NCBI RefSeq assembly: GCF_002309535.1
Contig: NZ_CP023275.1
Span: 992,001 to 1,056,000 of the forward strand
Reading direction: 5' to 3'
DNA: 64,000 nt
From: Sulfurospirillum diekertiae
Lineage (GTDB): Bacteria; Campylobacterota; Campylobacteria; Campylobacterales; Sulfurospirillaceae
The notes below the pieces were generated by a model that was not told where the DNA came from, did no database searches, and saw nothing but the letters and a program-made list of their open reading frames with translations. This document shows positions 43,843 through 54,113 of the stretch, one piece after another. The translations under genes and the position numbers were made by a program. Numbering within the stretch: the first letter of the stretch is position 1; each line of letters opens with the position of its first letter.

Positions 43843-44673
43843 ATGTCTTTTATTCGCACTTTTTTGATTCTTTTAGTAACATTTAGTTTTAGTTCAGCTC
43901 AAGATTTGAGTAATGTACCTCTTCGTGTTGGGATTGCGCCTCACTCCTCTCCAAGGATTATTTTTGAATCGCATCAAGATTTAAAACTCTTTTTAGAAGC
44001 GTATTTTCATAGACCTGTTCAAATTATGACAGCCAAAAGTTTTAGTGAGTTTTCTAAAAAATGCAATCAAGGTGAGTCGTATGATATGATTTTGACGTCT
44101 CCTAATTTAGCACTTTTGGCGCAAAGACTCGCTTCGTATGTGCCTTTGATGACTTATACGAAAGGGCTTGAAACGATTATTTTAAGTCGTTCTCAAGATG
44201 TGCTTATCAAAGCGCCAAAACCTTTAAGAGTCGCAGGACAAGATCCTGTTTCTTTTGCAACTCTTTGTGCAGAAGAGTGGCTTGAGAGCCAAGGTTTGCA
44301 TGAAGATCATGATCTAAATTATGTCTATTATATTAGTGCATCGGATAGTTTGGCAACTATTTTGGTGAGGGACGAAGTGGATTTGGCGATTATGTCTTTG
44401 CCTAATTATTTAAAGCTCACGGATGAACTTCGATCCCACGTCACGATTTTGTACCATAGCCCTGCACGACCAAGTAGAATTTTTCTAGCAAAAGAGGCTA
44501 ATGGTGTGAGCGTAGAAGAGTGGGGCAAAGCTTTGAGTGCATTTTCGAAGAGCCCTGAGGGTTCAAAACATTTGGAAACGACACAATTAGAGGCATTTAA
44601 AATGCTCACGCCTGATGCATTAGAAGATTTAAACGGTATTGCCAACAAAACATTAAAGAGATTGGGTCAATAA
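43843..44673 (+). CDS. PhnD-like periplasmic substrate-binding protein
   Basis: A 276-residue protein with a signal peptide (FIRTFLILLVTFSFSSAQ) and a PBP-type fold of the phosphonate/phosphite binding group (VGIAPHSSPRIIF, YDMILTSPNLALLAQ, DEVDLAIMSLPNYLKL). No ABC permease or ATPase follows. It ends 6 bases before a membrane diguanylate cyclase/phosphodiesterase, so it probably serves as its periplasmic sensor rather than as a transporter part. The ligand is unknown. Confidence 0.75.
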   Translation: MSFIRTFLILLVTFSFSSAQDLSNVPLRVGIAPHSSPRIIFESHQDLKLFLEAYFHRPVQIMTAKSFSEFSKKCNQGESYDMILTSPNLALLAQRLASYVPLMTYTKGLETIILSRSQDVLIKAPKPLRVAGQDPVSFATLCAEEWLESQGLHEDHDLNYVYYISASDSLATILVRDEVDLAIMSLPNYLKLTDELRSHVTILYHSPARPSRIFLAKEANGVSVEEWGKALSAFSKSPEGSKHLETTQLEAFKMLTPDALEDLNGIANKTLKRLGQ

Positions 44674-44679
44674 AGACGC

Positions 44680-47118
44680 ATGAAGTTATCTCTCTCTTGG
44701 AAATGGCTGATTGCAAGCTTGTGTATTGAAAGTCTTATGCTTTCGGTATTGGTCTATAGGAATGTTCAACAGTTAAGTGAAAGTTTATTGGTGCAAACCA
44801 GTATGCGATTGGAAACGCAAAAAACACTTTTGCAAAGCGCTCTAATAGCCCCTTGGCTACAGATGGACTATGCCACCATACAGTCTGTTTTAGAAGAATC
44901 TCAACAGGTTCAAAGTATCAATTACCTTGTCGCACTGAATACGCAATCTCAGCCTATTGCAAGTGTTGGTTGGCCTTTAGAGAAGGAGCTTCCACCTGTC
45001 AATAATAACCCGTTTGGTCAAAGTTCTCTCCTCAATGAACGTTATGATACGAGTATTGACATTGTCGTATCAGGTCAAAAATTGGGTTCGGTTCGTATTG
45101 GATTATCGACTCTTTTCTATACACAGGCGCGAGACTCGATGATTTTCAAAAGTATTGTCATTGCCCTCATCGAAATCTTTTTCTCTGCACTGTTACTCAT
45201 TACTCTCAATCGATGGATTATTCGCAATTTAACAAAGTTAATGCAGAGTGCTAATGCAATCGCACAGGGTGATTACAGTAAAAGACTAGAACTTAGTGGA
45301 GACCAAGAGACAGCAGAACTTGCATGTGCCTTTAATGCGATGGCAAATACAATCCAAGAGAGGATTCATTCCCTTGAAGAAGTGCATCAGGAAGAAAAAA
45401 AACTTTCGGATAAATTGGAGCGTATTGCACACTATGATACGTTAACCAATCTTCCAAATCGCGTCTTATTAGCCGATAGATTGCATCAAGCGATGGCTCA
45501 ATCAAACCGCCATAATCGCTCTTTGGCTATTATTTATCTTGATCTTGACGGGTTTAAAAGTATTAACGATACCTACGGTCATCATATAGGCGATATTCTT
45601 CTCGTGACGCTTGCTGGGCGCATGGAGCAAATTTTGCGCGAAGGGGATACCTTATCGCGTATTGGTGGTGATGAGTTTGTGATCGTTCTCAACGATATAA
45701 AAGAAGTCAAACTATGTGAACTCATTTTGGAGCGCTTATTACATGTCACGAATATGCCTGTTATCATTAATGATATTTCCGTGCAAGTTTCGTCTAGCAT
45801 TGGAGTAACCTTTTACCCTCAAGATGGTGCAAGTGCCGATCAGTTAATGCGCCATGCCGATCAAGCGATGTATTTAGCAAAGCAGTCTGGTAAAAATAGT
45901 TATCGTTTTTTTGATTTAGATCAAAATGTCTCTTTGCAGGCACAACGTGATTATTTCTTGGAAGTGGCCAATGCGCTTGCACATAAAGAATTTGTGCTCT
46001 ATTATCAGCCAAAAGTGAATATGAAAACAGGAGAAATCATAGGTGCTGAAGCACTCATAAGATGGGAACATCCACAAAAAGGTTTGGTGATGCCACTCTC
46101 GTTTTTACCATTTTTAGAAAATCATTCCCTGAGTATTGAAATAGGAGAATGGGTGATTCACTCTGCATTATCGCAAATAGGCCAATGGCATAAAATAGGG
46201 TTCAATCTTCCAGTCAGCATTAATATCAATGCGTATCAACTGCAACAAAATGATTTTATGGCGCGTTTTAAAGCGATACTCGAAGCGCATAGCGATGTTG
46301 ATCCTAGCCTCTTAGAAGTCGAAATTTTAGAAACGAGTGCTGTTGAAGACATCGTTCATGTCTCTGCCATTATGCAAAGTTGCCATGCTTTAGGAGTACA
46401 TTTTGCATTGGACGACTTTGGTACGGGATATTCTTCATTAACATATTTAAAACGTTTACCTGCAAAAACGCTCAAAATTGATCAAAGCTTTATTCATGAT
46501 ATGCTTGATGATCCTGATGATCTTGCCATTATTGAAGGGGTACTCGGTTTAGCAAGAGCCTTTCGAAAAAATGTTATTGCTGAAGGTGTTGAATCGGTTG
46601 ATCATGGTCTTTGTCTTTTAGCGTTAGGATGTGAGTTTGCTCAAGGATACGGAATCGCAGAGCCAATGCCTCCTCAAGAATTTTTGTTTTGGGTAGAGGC
46701 ATGGAAACCAGATGCCCGTTGGATGGCTTGGCAAAATCGTGTACCAAATTCAGACTCTATGCAATGGTTGTTTGCAGCAGTAGAACACAATGCGTGGGTT
46801 AAATCTCTCAAAAATTATATTCAAGAAGGCTATGGAAATCCTCCTCTTCTCAATGAGCATTTATGTCGTTTTGGTATATGGTTTGATCGTGAAATACGAG
46901 GAACGTGCAAGGAAGAATTGTGGTTTAAAAAAATCGACTCTTTGCATCACAGACTCCATACTTTAGGCACAAAATTGGTAAATACTGTTTTGACTCAAAA
47001 AGAACATTCCATAACGTTGTATACCATGTCGCAGATCAATCGGATGAATAAGATGATAATAGCACTGTTGTACGAGCGAATCTATAGCGAAGAAAACGTT
47101 AAAGAAAGGGTGGAATAA
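44680..47118 (+). CDS. Membrane GGDEF-EAL protein with C-terminal CZB zinc-sensing domain
   Basis: 812 residues: helix, periplasmic domain (about 30-155), helix, HAMP (about 170-235), GGDEF domain with intact RIGGDEF (around 330), EAL domain with GAEALIRWEHP (around 450), then a C-terminal CZB-like domain (about 690-790). The CZB ligands are visible in VEHNAW, LCRFGIWF and LHHRLHTLG. Both catalytic signatures are intact, so it may make and break cyclic-di-GMP. CZB domains sense zinc or hypochlorite. The fusion to both output domains is unusual. It is co-transcribed with the PhnD-like gene. Confidence 0.85.
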   Translation: MKLSLSWKWLIASLCIESLMLSVLVYRNVQQLSESLLVQTSMRLETQKTLLQSALIAPWLQMDYATIQSVLEESQQVQSINYLVALNTQSQPIASVGWPLEKELPPVNNNPFGQSSLLNERYDTSIDIVVSGQKLGSVRIGLSTLFYTQARDSMIFKSIVIALIEIFFSALLLITLNRWIIRNLTKLMQSANAIAQGDYSKRLELSGDQETAELACAFNAMANTIQERIHSLEEVHQEEKKLSDKLERIAHYDTLTNLPNRVLLADRLHQAMAQSNRHNRSLAIIYLDLDGFKSINDTYGHHIGDILLVTLAGRMEQILREGDTLSRIGGDEFVIVLNDIKEVKLCELILERLLHVTNMPVIINDISVQVSSSIGVTFYPQDGASADQLMRHADQAMYLAKQSGKNSYRFFDLDQNVSLQAQRDYFLEVANALAHKEFVLYYQPKVNMKTGEIIGAEALIRWEHPQKGLVMPLSFLPFLENHSLSIEIGEWVIHSALSQIGQWHKIGFNLPVSININAYQLQQNDFMARFKAILEAHSDVDPSLLEVEILETSAVEDIVHVSAIMQSCHALGVHFALDDFGTGYSSLTYLKRLPAKTLKIDQSFIHDMLDDPDDLAIIEGVLGLARAFRKNVIAEGVESVDHGLCLLALGCEFAQGYGIAEPMPPQEFLFWVEAWKPDARWMAWQNRVPNSDSMQWLFAAVEHNAWVKSLKNYIQEGYGNPPLLNEHLCRFGIWFDREIRGTCKEELWFKKIDSLHHRLHTLGTKLVNTVLTQKEHSITLYTMSQINRMNKMIIALLYERIYSEENVKERVE

Positions 47119-47186
47119 AAATGCTCTTACTTTTATTCTAGATGTATAGAGTTTTTAGTGCGATGACATTGTCTTTTCTGCAAGCC

Positions 47187-47298
47187 TTTACATGTAAAAA
47201 GATATGCGTTAAAGCTAACCTAAAGATTACTGCTTAATACATAGCCAAATACCCATCACAAACCTTTTACATCGTGCTATAATATTTTTACATGTAAA
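47187..47298. repeat. Two TTTACATGTAAA palindromes in an intergenic region
   Basis: Exact copies lie at 47187-47198 and 47287-47298, 100 bases apart, between the GGDEF-EAL gene and the transglutaminase operon. The second is about 30 bases before the next start codon, where it could overlap the promoter. No gene is seen in 47119-47328. Confidence 0.75.
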
Positions 47299-47328
47299 GA
47301 TTTTTACTTTCTGTTTTAAAGGATATTT

Positions 47329-50300
47329 ATGTCACTCAAAGTTGTTCTCTCACATAAAACAGAATACCACTACGACCGCTACGTAGCGCTCTCACCGCAC
47401 ATCATCCGTTTGCGTCCAGCACCTCACAGCAGGACACCCATCGAGGCGTACTCCCTTAAAATCAAACCAGAGAACCATTTTATCAACTGGCAACAAGACC
47501 CGTTTGGCAATTACCTTGCGCGCATTGTGTTTCCTGAAAAAACGAAAGAGCTCTGCATTGATGTGGAGATTATCGCTGATCTTATTACGATCAATCCGTT
47601 TGATTTTTTTGTGGATGACTATGCGAAGGATTTCCCGTTTATCTATCAAAAAGAGCTTCAAAAAGAGCTGATACCTTACCTTGAAGAGAGTGAAAATGGG
47701 GCATTGTTGCGCGATTTTGTGCGCTCACTGGATTGTAAAAAACGCCCCATCATCGACTTTTTGGTCTATCTCAACAGTGAAATCAACCGACACCTCGCTT
47801 ACACCATCAGGTTAGAGCCAGGGGTACAAACCTGCGAAGTGACGTTGGGGAAAAAACTGGGCAGTTGCCGTGATTTCGCATGGTTGTTTGTTCAGGTGCT
47901 TCGTCATTTAGGGCTGGCAGCGCGTTTTGTTTCAGGCTACCTTGTACAGCTCAAAGCCGATGTGGCTTCCTTAGATGGTCCTAGTGGCCCCGAAGCGGAC
48001 TTTACCGACCTGCACGCGTGGACAGAGGTGTACATCCCCGGAGCCGGTTGGGTCGGATTGGATTCGACCAGTGGACTTTTCGCTGGCGAAGGGCATATAC
48101 CGCTTGCCTGCACACCCTCTTACGAGAGTGCTTACGCGATAGAGGGACTGAGCGATAAATGCGAAACGGAATTTATTTATGACAATACCGTCACGCGCAT
48201 TTTTGAGTCACCGCGTGTCACCAAACCGTACCGCGATGACCAATGGGAGGCTATTTATAACCTAGGATTTGAGGTCGATAAAGCCTTGGAAGAGGGCGAT
48301 GTCAGACTCTCCATGGGTGGTGAGCCGACCTTTGTCTCTATCGACGATATGGAAGGCGATGAGTGGAACACTAAAGCCGATGGTGTACACAAACGCACCC
48401 TAGCCGACACCCTTTCACGTAAACTGTTGAGCTCTTTTACGAAAGGCGGAATGCTGCACTACGCGCAAGGCAAATGGTACCCGGGCGAGCCGCTTCCGAG
48501 GTGGCAAACCTCCATCATTTGGCGCAAAGATGGTAAGCCCATCTGGCACAATCCCGACCTACTTGCCGATATGAACGCTCAGTATAGCTACACCAACGAC
48601 GATGCCAAACGCTTTTTAGCCAAACTGGCACTCACCCTTGGTATTAGCGATCAAAATATCGTTGAAGCTTACGAAGACCCATTGTATTACATCATCAAAG
48701 AGTCTGAACTGCCCATCGACATTGACCCGATGAAGTCTGATCTTTCGGATTCACTAGAGCGAAGAACCATCGCCAAAGTGCTCTCACAAGGCCTTAATAA
48801 TCCTGTGGGTTACGTGCTTCCACTGAATTTTGGAGCGACACAGTGGATGACCTCCGCATGGGAGCTCAGACGAGGTTATTTGTTCCTCAGTGCGGGTAAT
48901 TCTCCCCTTGGCTTGCGACTACCACTGAGCTCTTTGGCTGAAAAACCACACGCTGAGCTTGCACTTCGTTTTGAGCCAGACCTTTTTGCGAGTTATCCAA
49001 ACCTTGGTGAGTATGCCGAACATGCTAAAAAGCGGTGTGAAAAAGCGGACGCAACCCTCTCAAGCCCCCACACCTATAATGCTTTTGTCCGCACCGCCCT
49101 TTGCACGGAAGTACGAGATGGTAAGCTCTATATTTTCCTTCCACCGCTCAATCATTCGGAGGCTTTTTTAGACCTCATTGCCTGTATTGAAGCCGTTGCA
49201 GAATCTTTACATGTAAAGGTTGTTTTGGAAGGCTACGAGCCCGCGCATGATCTTAGACTTGATCGCATCAAAGTGACACCCGATCCGGGAGTCATTGAAG
49301 TGAACATTCAACCTGCCACTTCATGGAAGATGCTCAGCGACAATCTTTTACTCCTTTACAAAGATGCACATGAGTCTCGTTTGGGGACGGAAAAATTTAT
49401 GTTAGATGGTAAACACACGGGCACGGGCGGTGGCAATCATGTCACCATCGGAGCACTTCGTCCTGAAGACAGTCCACTGCTTCGCCATCCTGATTTGCTT
49501 CGAAGTCTCATTACCTTTTGGCAACACCATCCGGGGCTTTCGTATCTTTTCTCAGGCGCATTTATAGGTCCTACGTCCCAAGCGCCTCGCGTGGATGAGG
49601 GCAGGGTAGAAAATCTGTACGAGTTAGAGATCGCCTTTTCGCAGATTCCTGAGGGTGAAACTGTACCGTTTTGGTTGACCGATCGCCTTTTTCGCCATAT
49701 GCTGACCGACATCACGGGCAACACACATCGAAGCGAATTTTGCATCGACAAACTCTATTCGCCCGATTCTTCTAGTGGACGGCTTGGCATCTTAGAGCTT
49801 CGAGCGTTTGATATGCCACCTCACGCTCAAATGGCACTGTTGCAGATGCTTTTGGTACGCACTTTAGTGGCTGTCTTTTGGAAAAAACCGTACAAACACA
49901 AACTCGTTCGTTGGGGTACGCAACTGCACGATAGATTTTTGCTAGAGCATTACGTTAAAGAAGATGTGCGTGACATTGTCGAATTTTTACAAGCGGAAGG
50001 GTATCCGTTTGAATTAAATTGGTTTGACCCTTTCTTTGAGTTTCGTTTTCCACTCTATGGCATGAGCACGATTGAAAACATGCACTTAGAACTGCGTGCC
50101 GCCATCGAGCCGTGGAATGTGTTGGGTGAGGAGAGCAGTTCGCAAGGTACGGCACGCTATGTGGACTCTTCCTTGGAGCGCGTGCAGGTCAAAGTGCAAA
50201 ACTTTACCCCTGAGCGCTACACACTTACATGTAACGCCGTAGCCATTCCGCTGGCTCCAACAGGCAGGGAAGGGGAGTTTGTGGCAGGCGTGAAGTACAA

Positions 50301-50697
50301 AGCGTGGGAGCCGTACTCGGCACTTCATCCGACCATCGGCGCGGACACGCCTTTGGTGTTTGACGTGGTTGATACGTGGAATAAACGCTCCATCGGAGGC
50401 ATGACCTACTTTGTGGCGCATCCGGGTGGGCGCAATTACGACACGTTTCCTGTAAACAGTTACGAAGCAGAGTCGCGCCGTATCAACCGTTTTTGGGACT
50501 TTAACCATACCCAAGGCGAGGCAGAGTACCAAACCAGTTCGGTTGTCACCCAACATGCACTTTCAGCTGAGGGAAGCGAGCGTACGGTTGTTGTACACAA
50601 ACCAAAAGCACTCAAACAGTTTGTATTTCAAGAGTTACCTATTAGCAGTGAATTTCCTCACACACTCGATCTTAGACGTAAATGGAATGCCAAATAG
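47329..50697 (+). CDS. Large transglutaminase-DUF2126 fusion protein
   Basis: 1122 residues. The N-terminal region (1-250) is a bacterial transglutaminase-like cysteine protease with catalytic C180 (KLGSCRDFAW), H229 (DLHAWTEVY) and D245 (GLDSTSG). The remainder is the DUF2126 type, with SMGGEPTFVSIDDMEGDEW and GTGGGNHVTIGALRPEDSP. Such proteins occur with circularly permuted ATP-grasp and alpha-E proteins in operons predicted to make and process amide-linked metabolites. No signal peptide, so cytoplasmic. It abuts the next gene without a gap. Confidence 0.88.
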   Translation: MSLKVVLSHKTEYHYDRYVALSPHIIRLRPAPHSRTPIEAYSLKIKPENHFINWQQDPFGNYLARIVFPEKTKELCIDVEIIADLITINPFDFFVDDYAKDFPFIYQKELQKELIPYLEESENGALLRDFVRSLDCKKRPIIDFLVYLNSEINRHLAYTIRLEPGVQTCEVTLGKKLGSCRDFAWLFVQVLRHLGLAARFVSGYLVQLKADVASLDGPSGPEADFTDLHAWTEVYIPGAGWVGLDSTSGLFAGEGHIPLACTPSYESAYAIEGLSDKCETEFIYDNTVTRIFESPRVTKPYRDDQWEAIYNLGFEVDKALEEGDVRLSMGGEPTFVSIDDMEGDEWNTKADGVHKRTLADTLSRKLLSSFTKGGMLHYAQGKWYPGEPLPRWQTSIIWRKDGKPIWHNPDLLADMNAQYSYTNDDAKRFLAKLALTLGISDQNIVEAYEDPLYYIIKESELPIDIDPMKSDLSDSLERRTIAKVLSQGLNNPVGYVLPLNFGATQWMTSAWELRRGYLFLSAGNSPLGLRLPLSSLAEKPHAELALRFEPDLFASYPNLGEYAEHAKKRCEKADATLSSPHTYNAFVRTALCTEVRDGKLYIFLPPLNHSEAFLDLIACIEAVAESLHVKVVLEGYEPAHDLRLDRIKVTPDPGVIEVNIQPATSWKMLSDNLLLLYKDAHESRLGTEKFMLDGKHTGTGGGNHVTIGALRPEDSPLLRHPDLLRSLITFWQHHPGLSYLFSGAFIGPTSQAPRVDEGRVENLYELEIAFSQIPEGETVPFWLTDRLFRHMLTDITGNTHRSEFCIDKLYSPDSSSGRLGILELRAFDMPPHAQMALLQMLLVRTLVAVFWKKPYKHKLVRWGTQLHDRFLLEHYVKEDVRDIVEFLQAEGYPFELNWFDPFFEFRFPLYGMSTIENMHLELRAAIEPWNVLGEESSSQGTARYVDSSLERVQVKVQNFTPERYTLTCNAVAIPLAPTGREGEFVAGVKYKAWEPYSALHPTIGADTPLVFDVVDTWNKRSIGGMTYFVAHPGGRNYDTFPVNSYEAESRRINRFWDFNHTQGEAEYQTSSVVTQHALSAEGSERTVVVHKPKALKQFVFQELPISSEFPHTLDLRRKWNAK

Positions 50698-53178
50698 ATG
50701 AATTTTTTAGATAATTACAGCTCAGCTTCTCTGTTTGATGAGATGCTCGATGATCAATTACGGGTCAGAGAGCATTGGCAACCGCTTCTTGAGCGCCTTG
50801 AAGCGATGAGCAGTGAAGAGTTAGAAAACAAACAAGCGGAAATTGCATGGCATTTGGAAGACAATGGTGTCACGTACAATGTCTACAATGACCCAGAGGA
50901 CAATGGCAATCGCCCGTGGAGTTTAGACCCGATTCCGTTTATCATCACCAAAGCAGAGTGGAAAGAGATCAAACAAGGGATAAAACAGCGCGCTAAACTC
51001 TTCAATCTCATCTTAAAAGACCTTTACGGCGAGCAAAAACTACTTAAAGAGAATATCATTCCTGCCGAGGTGATTTACGGACATAAAGGGTTTATTCCCG
51101 CGGTGCACTCTTTAGGCGTGATGGAAGATTTTCAGCTCTATTTTTATGCGCTTGATATGGCACGAGGCCCTGATGGCAAAATGTGGGTCATCAATGATCG
51201 CACTCAAGCCCCTTCAGGTTTGGGGTATGCCGTTGAAAATCGCCTCACGATGAATATTGTATCCAAAGACCTCTACCCAGAGCATGAGATCAAAAAATTG
51301 CTTCCGTTCATCGATGAGTTCAAAAAGCTTTTGAAAAAACTTTCCAAAGGTGACATCTCTAAAGTGGCACTCTTAACGCCCGGTCCTCGCAATGAGACGT
51401 ACTTCGAACATGCCTATTTGAGCTCTTTTTTGGAGATTAACTTGGTTGAGGGCGATGATCTGCTCTCCAAAAACGGCGCTTTGTGGCTTAAGAGTTTGAG
51501 TGGACTTAAGCCTATTAATACCCTTTTAAGGCGCTTGGATGATCGCTATTGCGACCCACTTGAGCTTCGCAGTGACTCAAAACTGGGCGTTGCAGGCTTG
51601 GTCGATAGTCTAAGACAGGGCAATCTTGCCATGATCAATCCCATTGGCAGTGCGATTGTGGAGAACATCGGGCTGAATCCTTTTATGGAGCGCATCTGCC
51701 ATTACTTCCTCAATGAAGAGCTTTTACTCCCTCAAATTGCGACATGGTGGTGTGGGCAAAGCCATGAGCTTGAGTATGTGTTAGAGCATTTTGATAGCCT
51801 CATTATCAAAAAAATTGATCGCACCGAAGCGATTCAGACACATTTAGTCAAAAAACTCTCCCATGAGATGAAGCTACAACTTAAACAAAGCATTTTGCAA
51901 AACCCACATCAGTACGTTGCGCAAGAAGAGATCAATTTTTCGACAACTCCTTTTTATGCCAATGGAAAAATCGAGCCGCGTAACGCTGTTGTGCGTGCCT
52001 ATGCTTTGAAAAAGAGTGAGAATTACACCGTGATGAATGGAGGCTTGGTGCGAGTGTCTTCTTCCAAAGATGCCCTTTTAGTCTCCTCCCAAAAAGGTGG
52101 CACAAGTAAAGATTTGTGGATTTTAGGCGAAGATGAGACGATTGATATGAGCTCCATTTTCAATACATTGCCTTATGTTGATGTCTCCATTCACACGATG
52201 CCAACGCGCAAAGCTGAGAATCTTTTTTGGTTGGGGCGTTACTTGTGTCGTACCATCACGACCATTCGCCTTATTCGCTATGTGGTCAAAAAGATGACCA
52301 ATTTTAGCCGCTACGAAGGGGCTTTGTCATATGAGTCACAACTCATTTTAGAAAAATCTTTGACGCACTTAACGATGACGTATCCGGGCTTTTTAGATGA
52401 AAAGATTGCGCAAAATCGCATGAGTGAAATCGAGTCGCTGATTAAAGACAAAAGCAAACAAGGCGGGCTCTCTTTTACGATGGAGATGCTCTTTAATGCC
52501 AATGTCTCGATCAAAAGTTTGCTTGCGATTGAGGCATGGAAACTCTTTGATAAGATGCAAAAAGAGTGGAGGGTCTTTATTCGTAAAATCAACTCTCCCA
52601 CACAGACCATTTTAACTGAGCTCGATAAATTTCTACTCTATCTTGTTGCGTACAAAGAGTTGGTGGAAGAGAGCATGTACAAAGAGCAGGGCTTGATTTT
52701 GTATGACATCGGTTATAAGATCGAATCGGCACTGCTAACGATCTCTAAAGCGCGCTCGATGCTCTGTGTCAAGCATGAAAAATCGGCCAGTTATGACATT
52801 TTAGAGGGCATGCTCAACTCCTGTGAGAGTTTTAATGCATACCGAACGCAATACAAAAGCTCACTCCAGTTGGATAATGTGTTGGAGTTTTTGATTCTCA
52901 GCCCTCAGTTTCCAAAGTCGATTGCCTATTTGACAAATGAACTTTTGGAAGATTTAAAAGTACTTCCAAAGAGTAAAAAGTACCTCAGTAGCTACGAAGA
53001 GCCTATTTTTCAAGCCTTTTCATCGCTGAAACTCACCACTGTTACAAATTTGATGCAGATCGAAGAAGGTGGAACTGTTTACACGGTGCTCGATGAGTTT
53101 TTAGCCACGCTTACGACGCATTTTTCGCTCTGTTCTATGGAGCTTTCCAAAACCTATTTTTCACACTACGATGAGTAA
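50698..53178 (+). CDS. Circularly permuted ATP-grasp / alpha-E fusion protein
   Basis: 826 residues. The first 480 resemble the CP_ATPgrasp_2 (DUF404/DUF407) amide ligase group (NRPWSLDPIPFIITKAEW, ILKDLYGEQKLLKENIIP, VVRAYALKK). The last 320 are the helical alpha-E (DUF403) domain beginning MPTRKAENLFWLGRYLCRT. The minus-strand cluster at 56.8-58.9 kb carries the same two modules as separate genes. Expected role: ATP-dependent formation of a peptide-like bond; substrate unknown. Confidence 0.87.
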   Translation: MNFLDNYSSASLFDEMLDDQLRVREHWQPLLERLEAMSSEELENKQAEIAWHLEDNGVTYNVYNDPEDNGNRPWSLDPIPFIITKAEWKEIKQGIKQRAKLFNLILKDLYGEQKLLKENIIPAEVIYGHKGFIPAVHSLGVMEDFQLYFYALDMARGPDGKMWVINDRTQAPSGLGYAVENRLTMNIVSKDLYPEHEIKKLLPFIDEFKKLLKKLSKGDISKVALLTPGPRNETYFEHAYLSSFLEINLVEGDDLLSKNGALWLKSLSGLKPINTLLRRLDDRYCDPLELRSDSKLGVAGLVDSLRQGNLAMINPIGSAIVENIGLNPFMERICHYFLNEELLLPQIATWWCGQSHELEYVLEHFDSLIIKKIDRTEAIQTHLVKKLSHEMKLQLKQSILQNPHQYVAQEEINFSTTPFYANGKIEPRNAVVRAYALKKSENYTVMNGGLVRVSSSKDALLVSSQKGGTSKDLWILGEDETIDMSSIFNTLPYVDVSIHTMPTRKAENLFWLGRYLCRTITTIRLIRYVVKKMTNFSRYEGALSYESQLILEKSLTHLTMTYPGFLDEKIAQNRMSEIESLIKDKSKQGGLSFTMEMLFNANVSIKSLLAIEAWKLFDKMQKEWRVFIRKINSPTQTILTELDKFLLYLVAYKELVEESMYKEQGLILYDIGYKIESALLTISKARSMLCVKHEKSASYDILEGMLNSCESFNAYRTQYKSSLQLDNVLEFLILSPQFPKSIAYLTNELLEDLKVLPKSKKYLSSYEEPIFQAFSSLKLTTVTNLMQIEEGGTVYTVLDEFLATLTTHFSLCSMELSKTYFSHYDE

Positions 53179-53181
53179 GCC

Positions 53182-54072
53182 ATGATGTACGAAATCTACC
53201 ATAAAACCGCCTTCAAATACGAAAGTCTTGTCACGTTTAGCCATAACATTGCTCGTCTCAAACCTAAAGACACGCCGTTTCAGCGTGTGGTGGATTTTAC
53301 GATGGAAATCACGCCCAAACCATACGAACTCAGCGAGTTCGATGATGTCTTTGGAAACCACACAACGCACCTTTTAATTCGTGAAGCGCATGAGTCGTTA
53401 TCTGTCATCGGCAGGTCACGCGTTGAACTCGATGGCGATGCGATGCGTTTACATGTAAACACACTGCGTGCTCAAAGTACCACGTATGAGGCATCGCTTG
53501 GCTTGCTGCAAACGTTTGATCTTTTTGATCTTGCCGCAAAGCCTTTTATGTTTGACTCGGAACTGATTCCCAAAGCCTCACGTGGAATCATTGAGTATGC
53601 GAAGCGTTCCTTTTTACCACAGCGCAATCTTGTGGATGCCGCACAGGAGTTTATGAACCGCATCTTCCAAGATTTTCAATTTGTCGCAGGCTTTAGCAAT
53701 ATTACCACGCCGATTGAAGAGATTTTTGAGGCGAAAAAAGGTGTCTGCCAAGACTTTGCACAGTTTGCCATCGCCGCTCTTCGCTCCATTGGTCTGCCGG
53801 CTAAATACATGAGTGGCTACATCGAAACACTGCCAGCCCCTGGCAAGACCAAACTGTTTGGTGCCGATGCTTCGCACGCATGGTTTGCCTTGTACATTCC
53901 ACGTCTTGGCTGGATGGAGTTTGACCCAACCAACAACATCATCCCCGAAGATCAGCACATCTTACTTGGAAGTGGCAGAGACTACAACGATGTCGCACCC
54001 CTTAAAGGCGTGGTACTAAGCAGCGGCCAGAGCGAACTTTCCATCGAAGTGAATGTGCAAAAAGTGTTTTAA
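53182..54072 (+). CDS. Transglutaminase-like protein with complete triad
   Basis: 296 residues: a beta-rich bacterial transglutaminase N-terminal domain, then a core with C189 (KKGVCQDFAQFA), H232 (SHAWFAL) and D248 (EFDPTNN). No signal peptide. It ends the plus-strand operon, three bases after the ATP-grasp/alpha-E gene. It probably acts as a peptidase or amide transferase on the product of the ligase. Confidence 0.88.
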   Translation: MMYEIYHKTAFKYESLVTFSHNIARLKPKDTPFQRVVDFTMEITPKPYELSEFDDVFGNHTTHLLIREAHESLSVIGRSRVELDGDAMRLHVNTLRAQSTTYEASLGLLQTFDLFDLAAKPFMFDSELIPKASRGIIEYAKRSFLPQRNLVDAAQEFMNRIFQDFQFVAGFSNITTPIEEIFEAKKGVCQDFAQFAIAALRSIGLPAKYMSGYIETLPAPGKTKLFGADASHAWFALYIPRLGWMEFDPTNNIIPEDQHILLGSGRDYNDVAPLKGVVLSSGQSELSIEVNVQKVF

Positions 54073-54113
54073 AAACTTTACATGTAAACATTTTTAATTT
54101 ACATGTAAAGTTT
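54073..54113. terminator. Bidirectional hairpin from paired TTTACATGTAAA repeats
   Basis: AAACTTTACATGTAAA (54073-54088) and its exact inverse TTTACATGTAAAGTTT (54098-54113) flank a 9-base spacer between two convergent operons. Together they can form a 16-bp stem, placed right at both stop codons. Confidence 0.7.
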
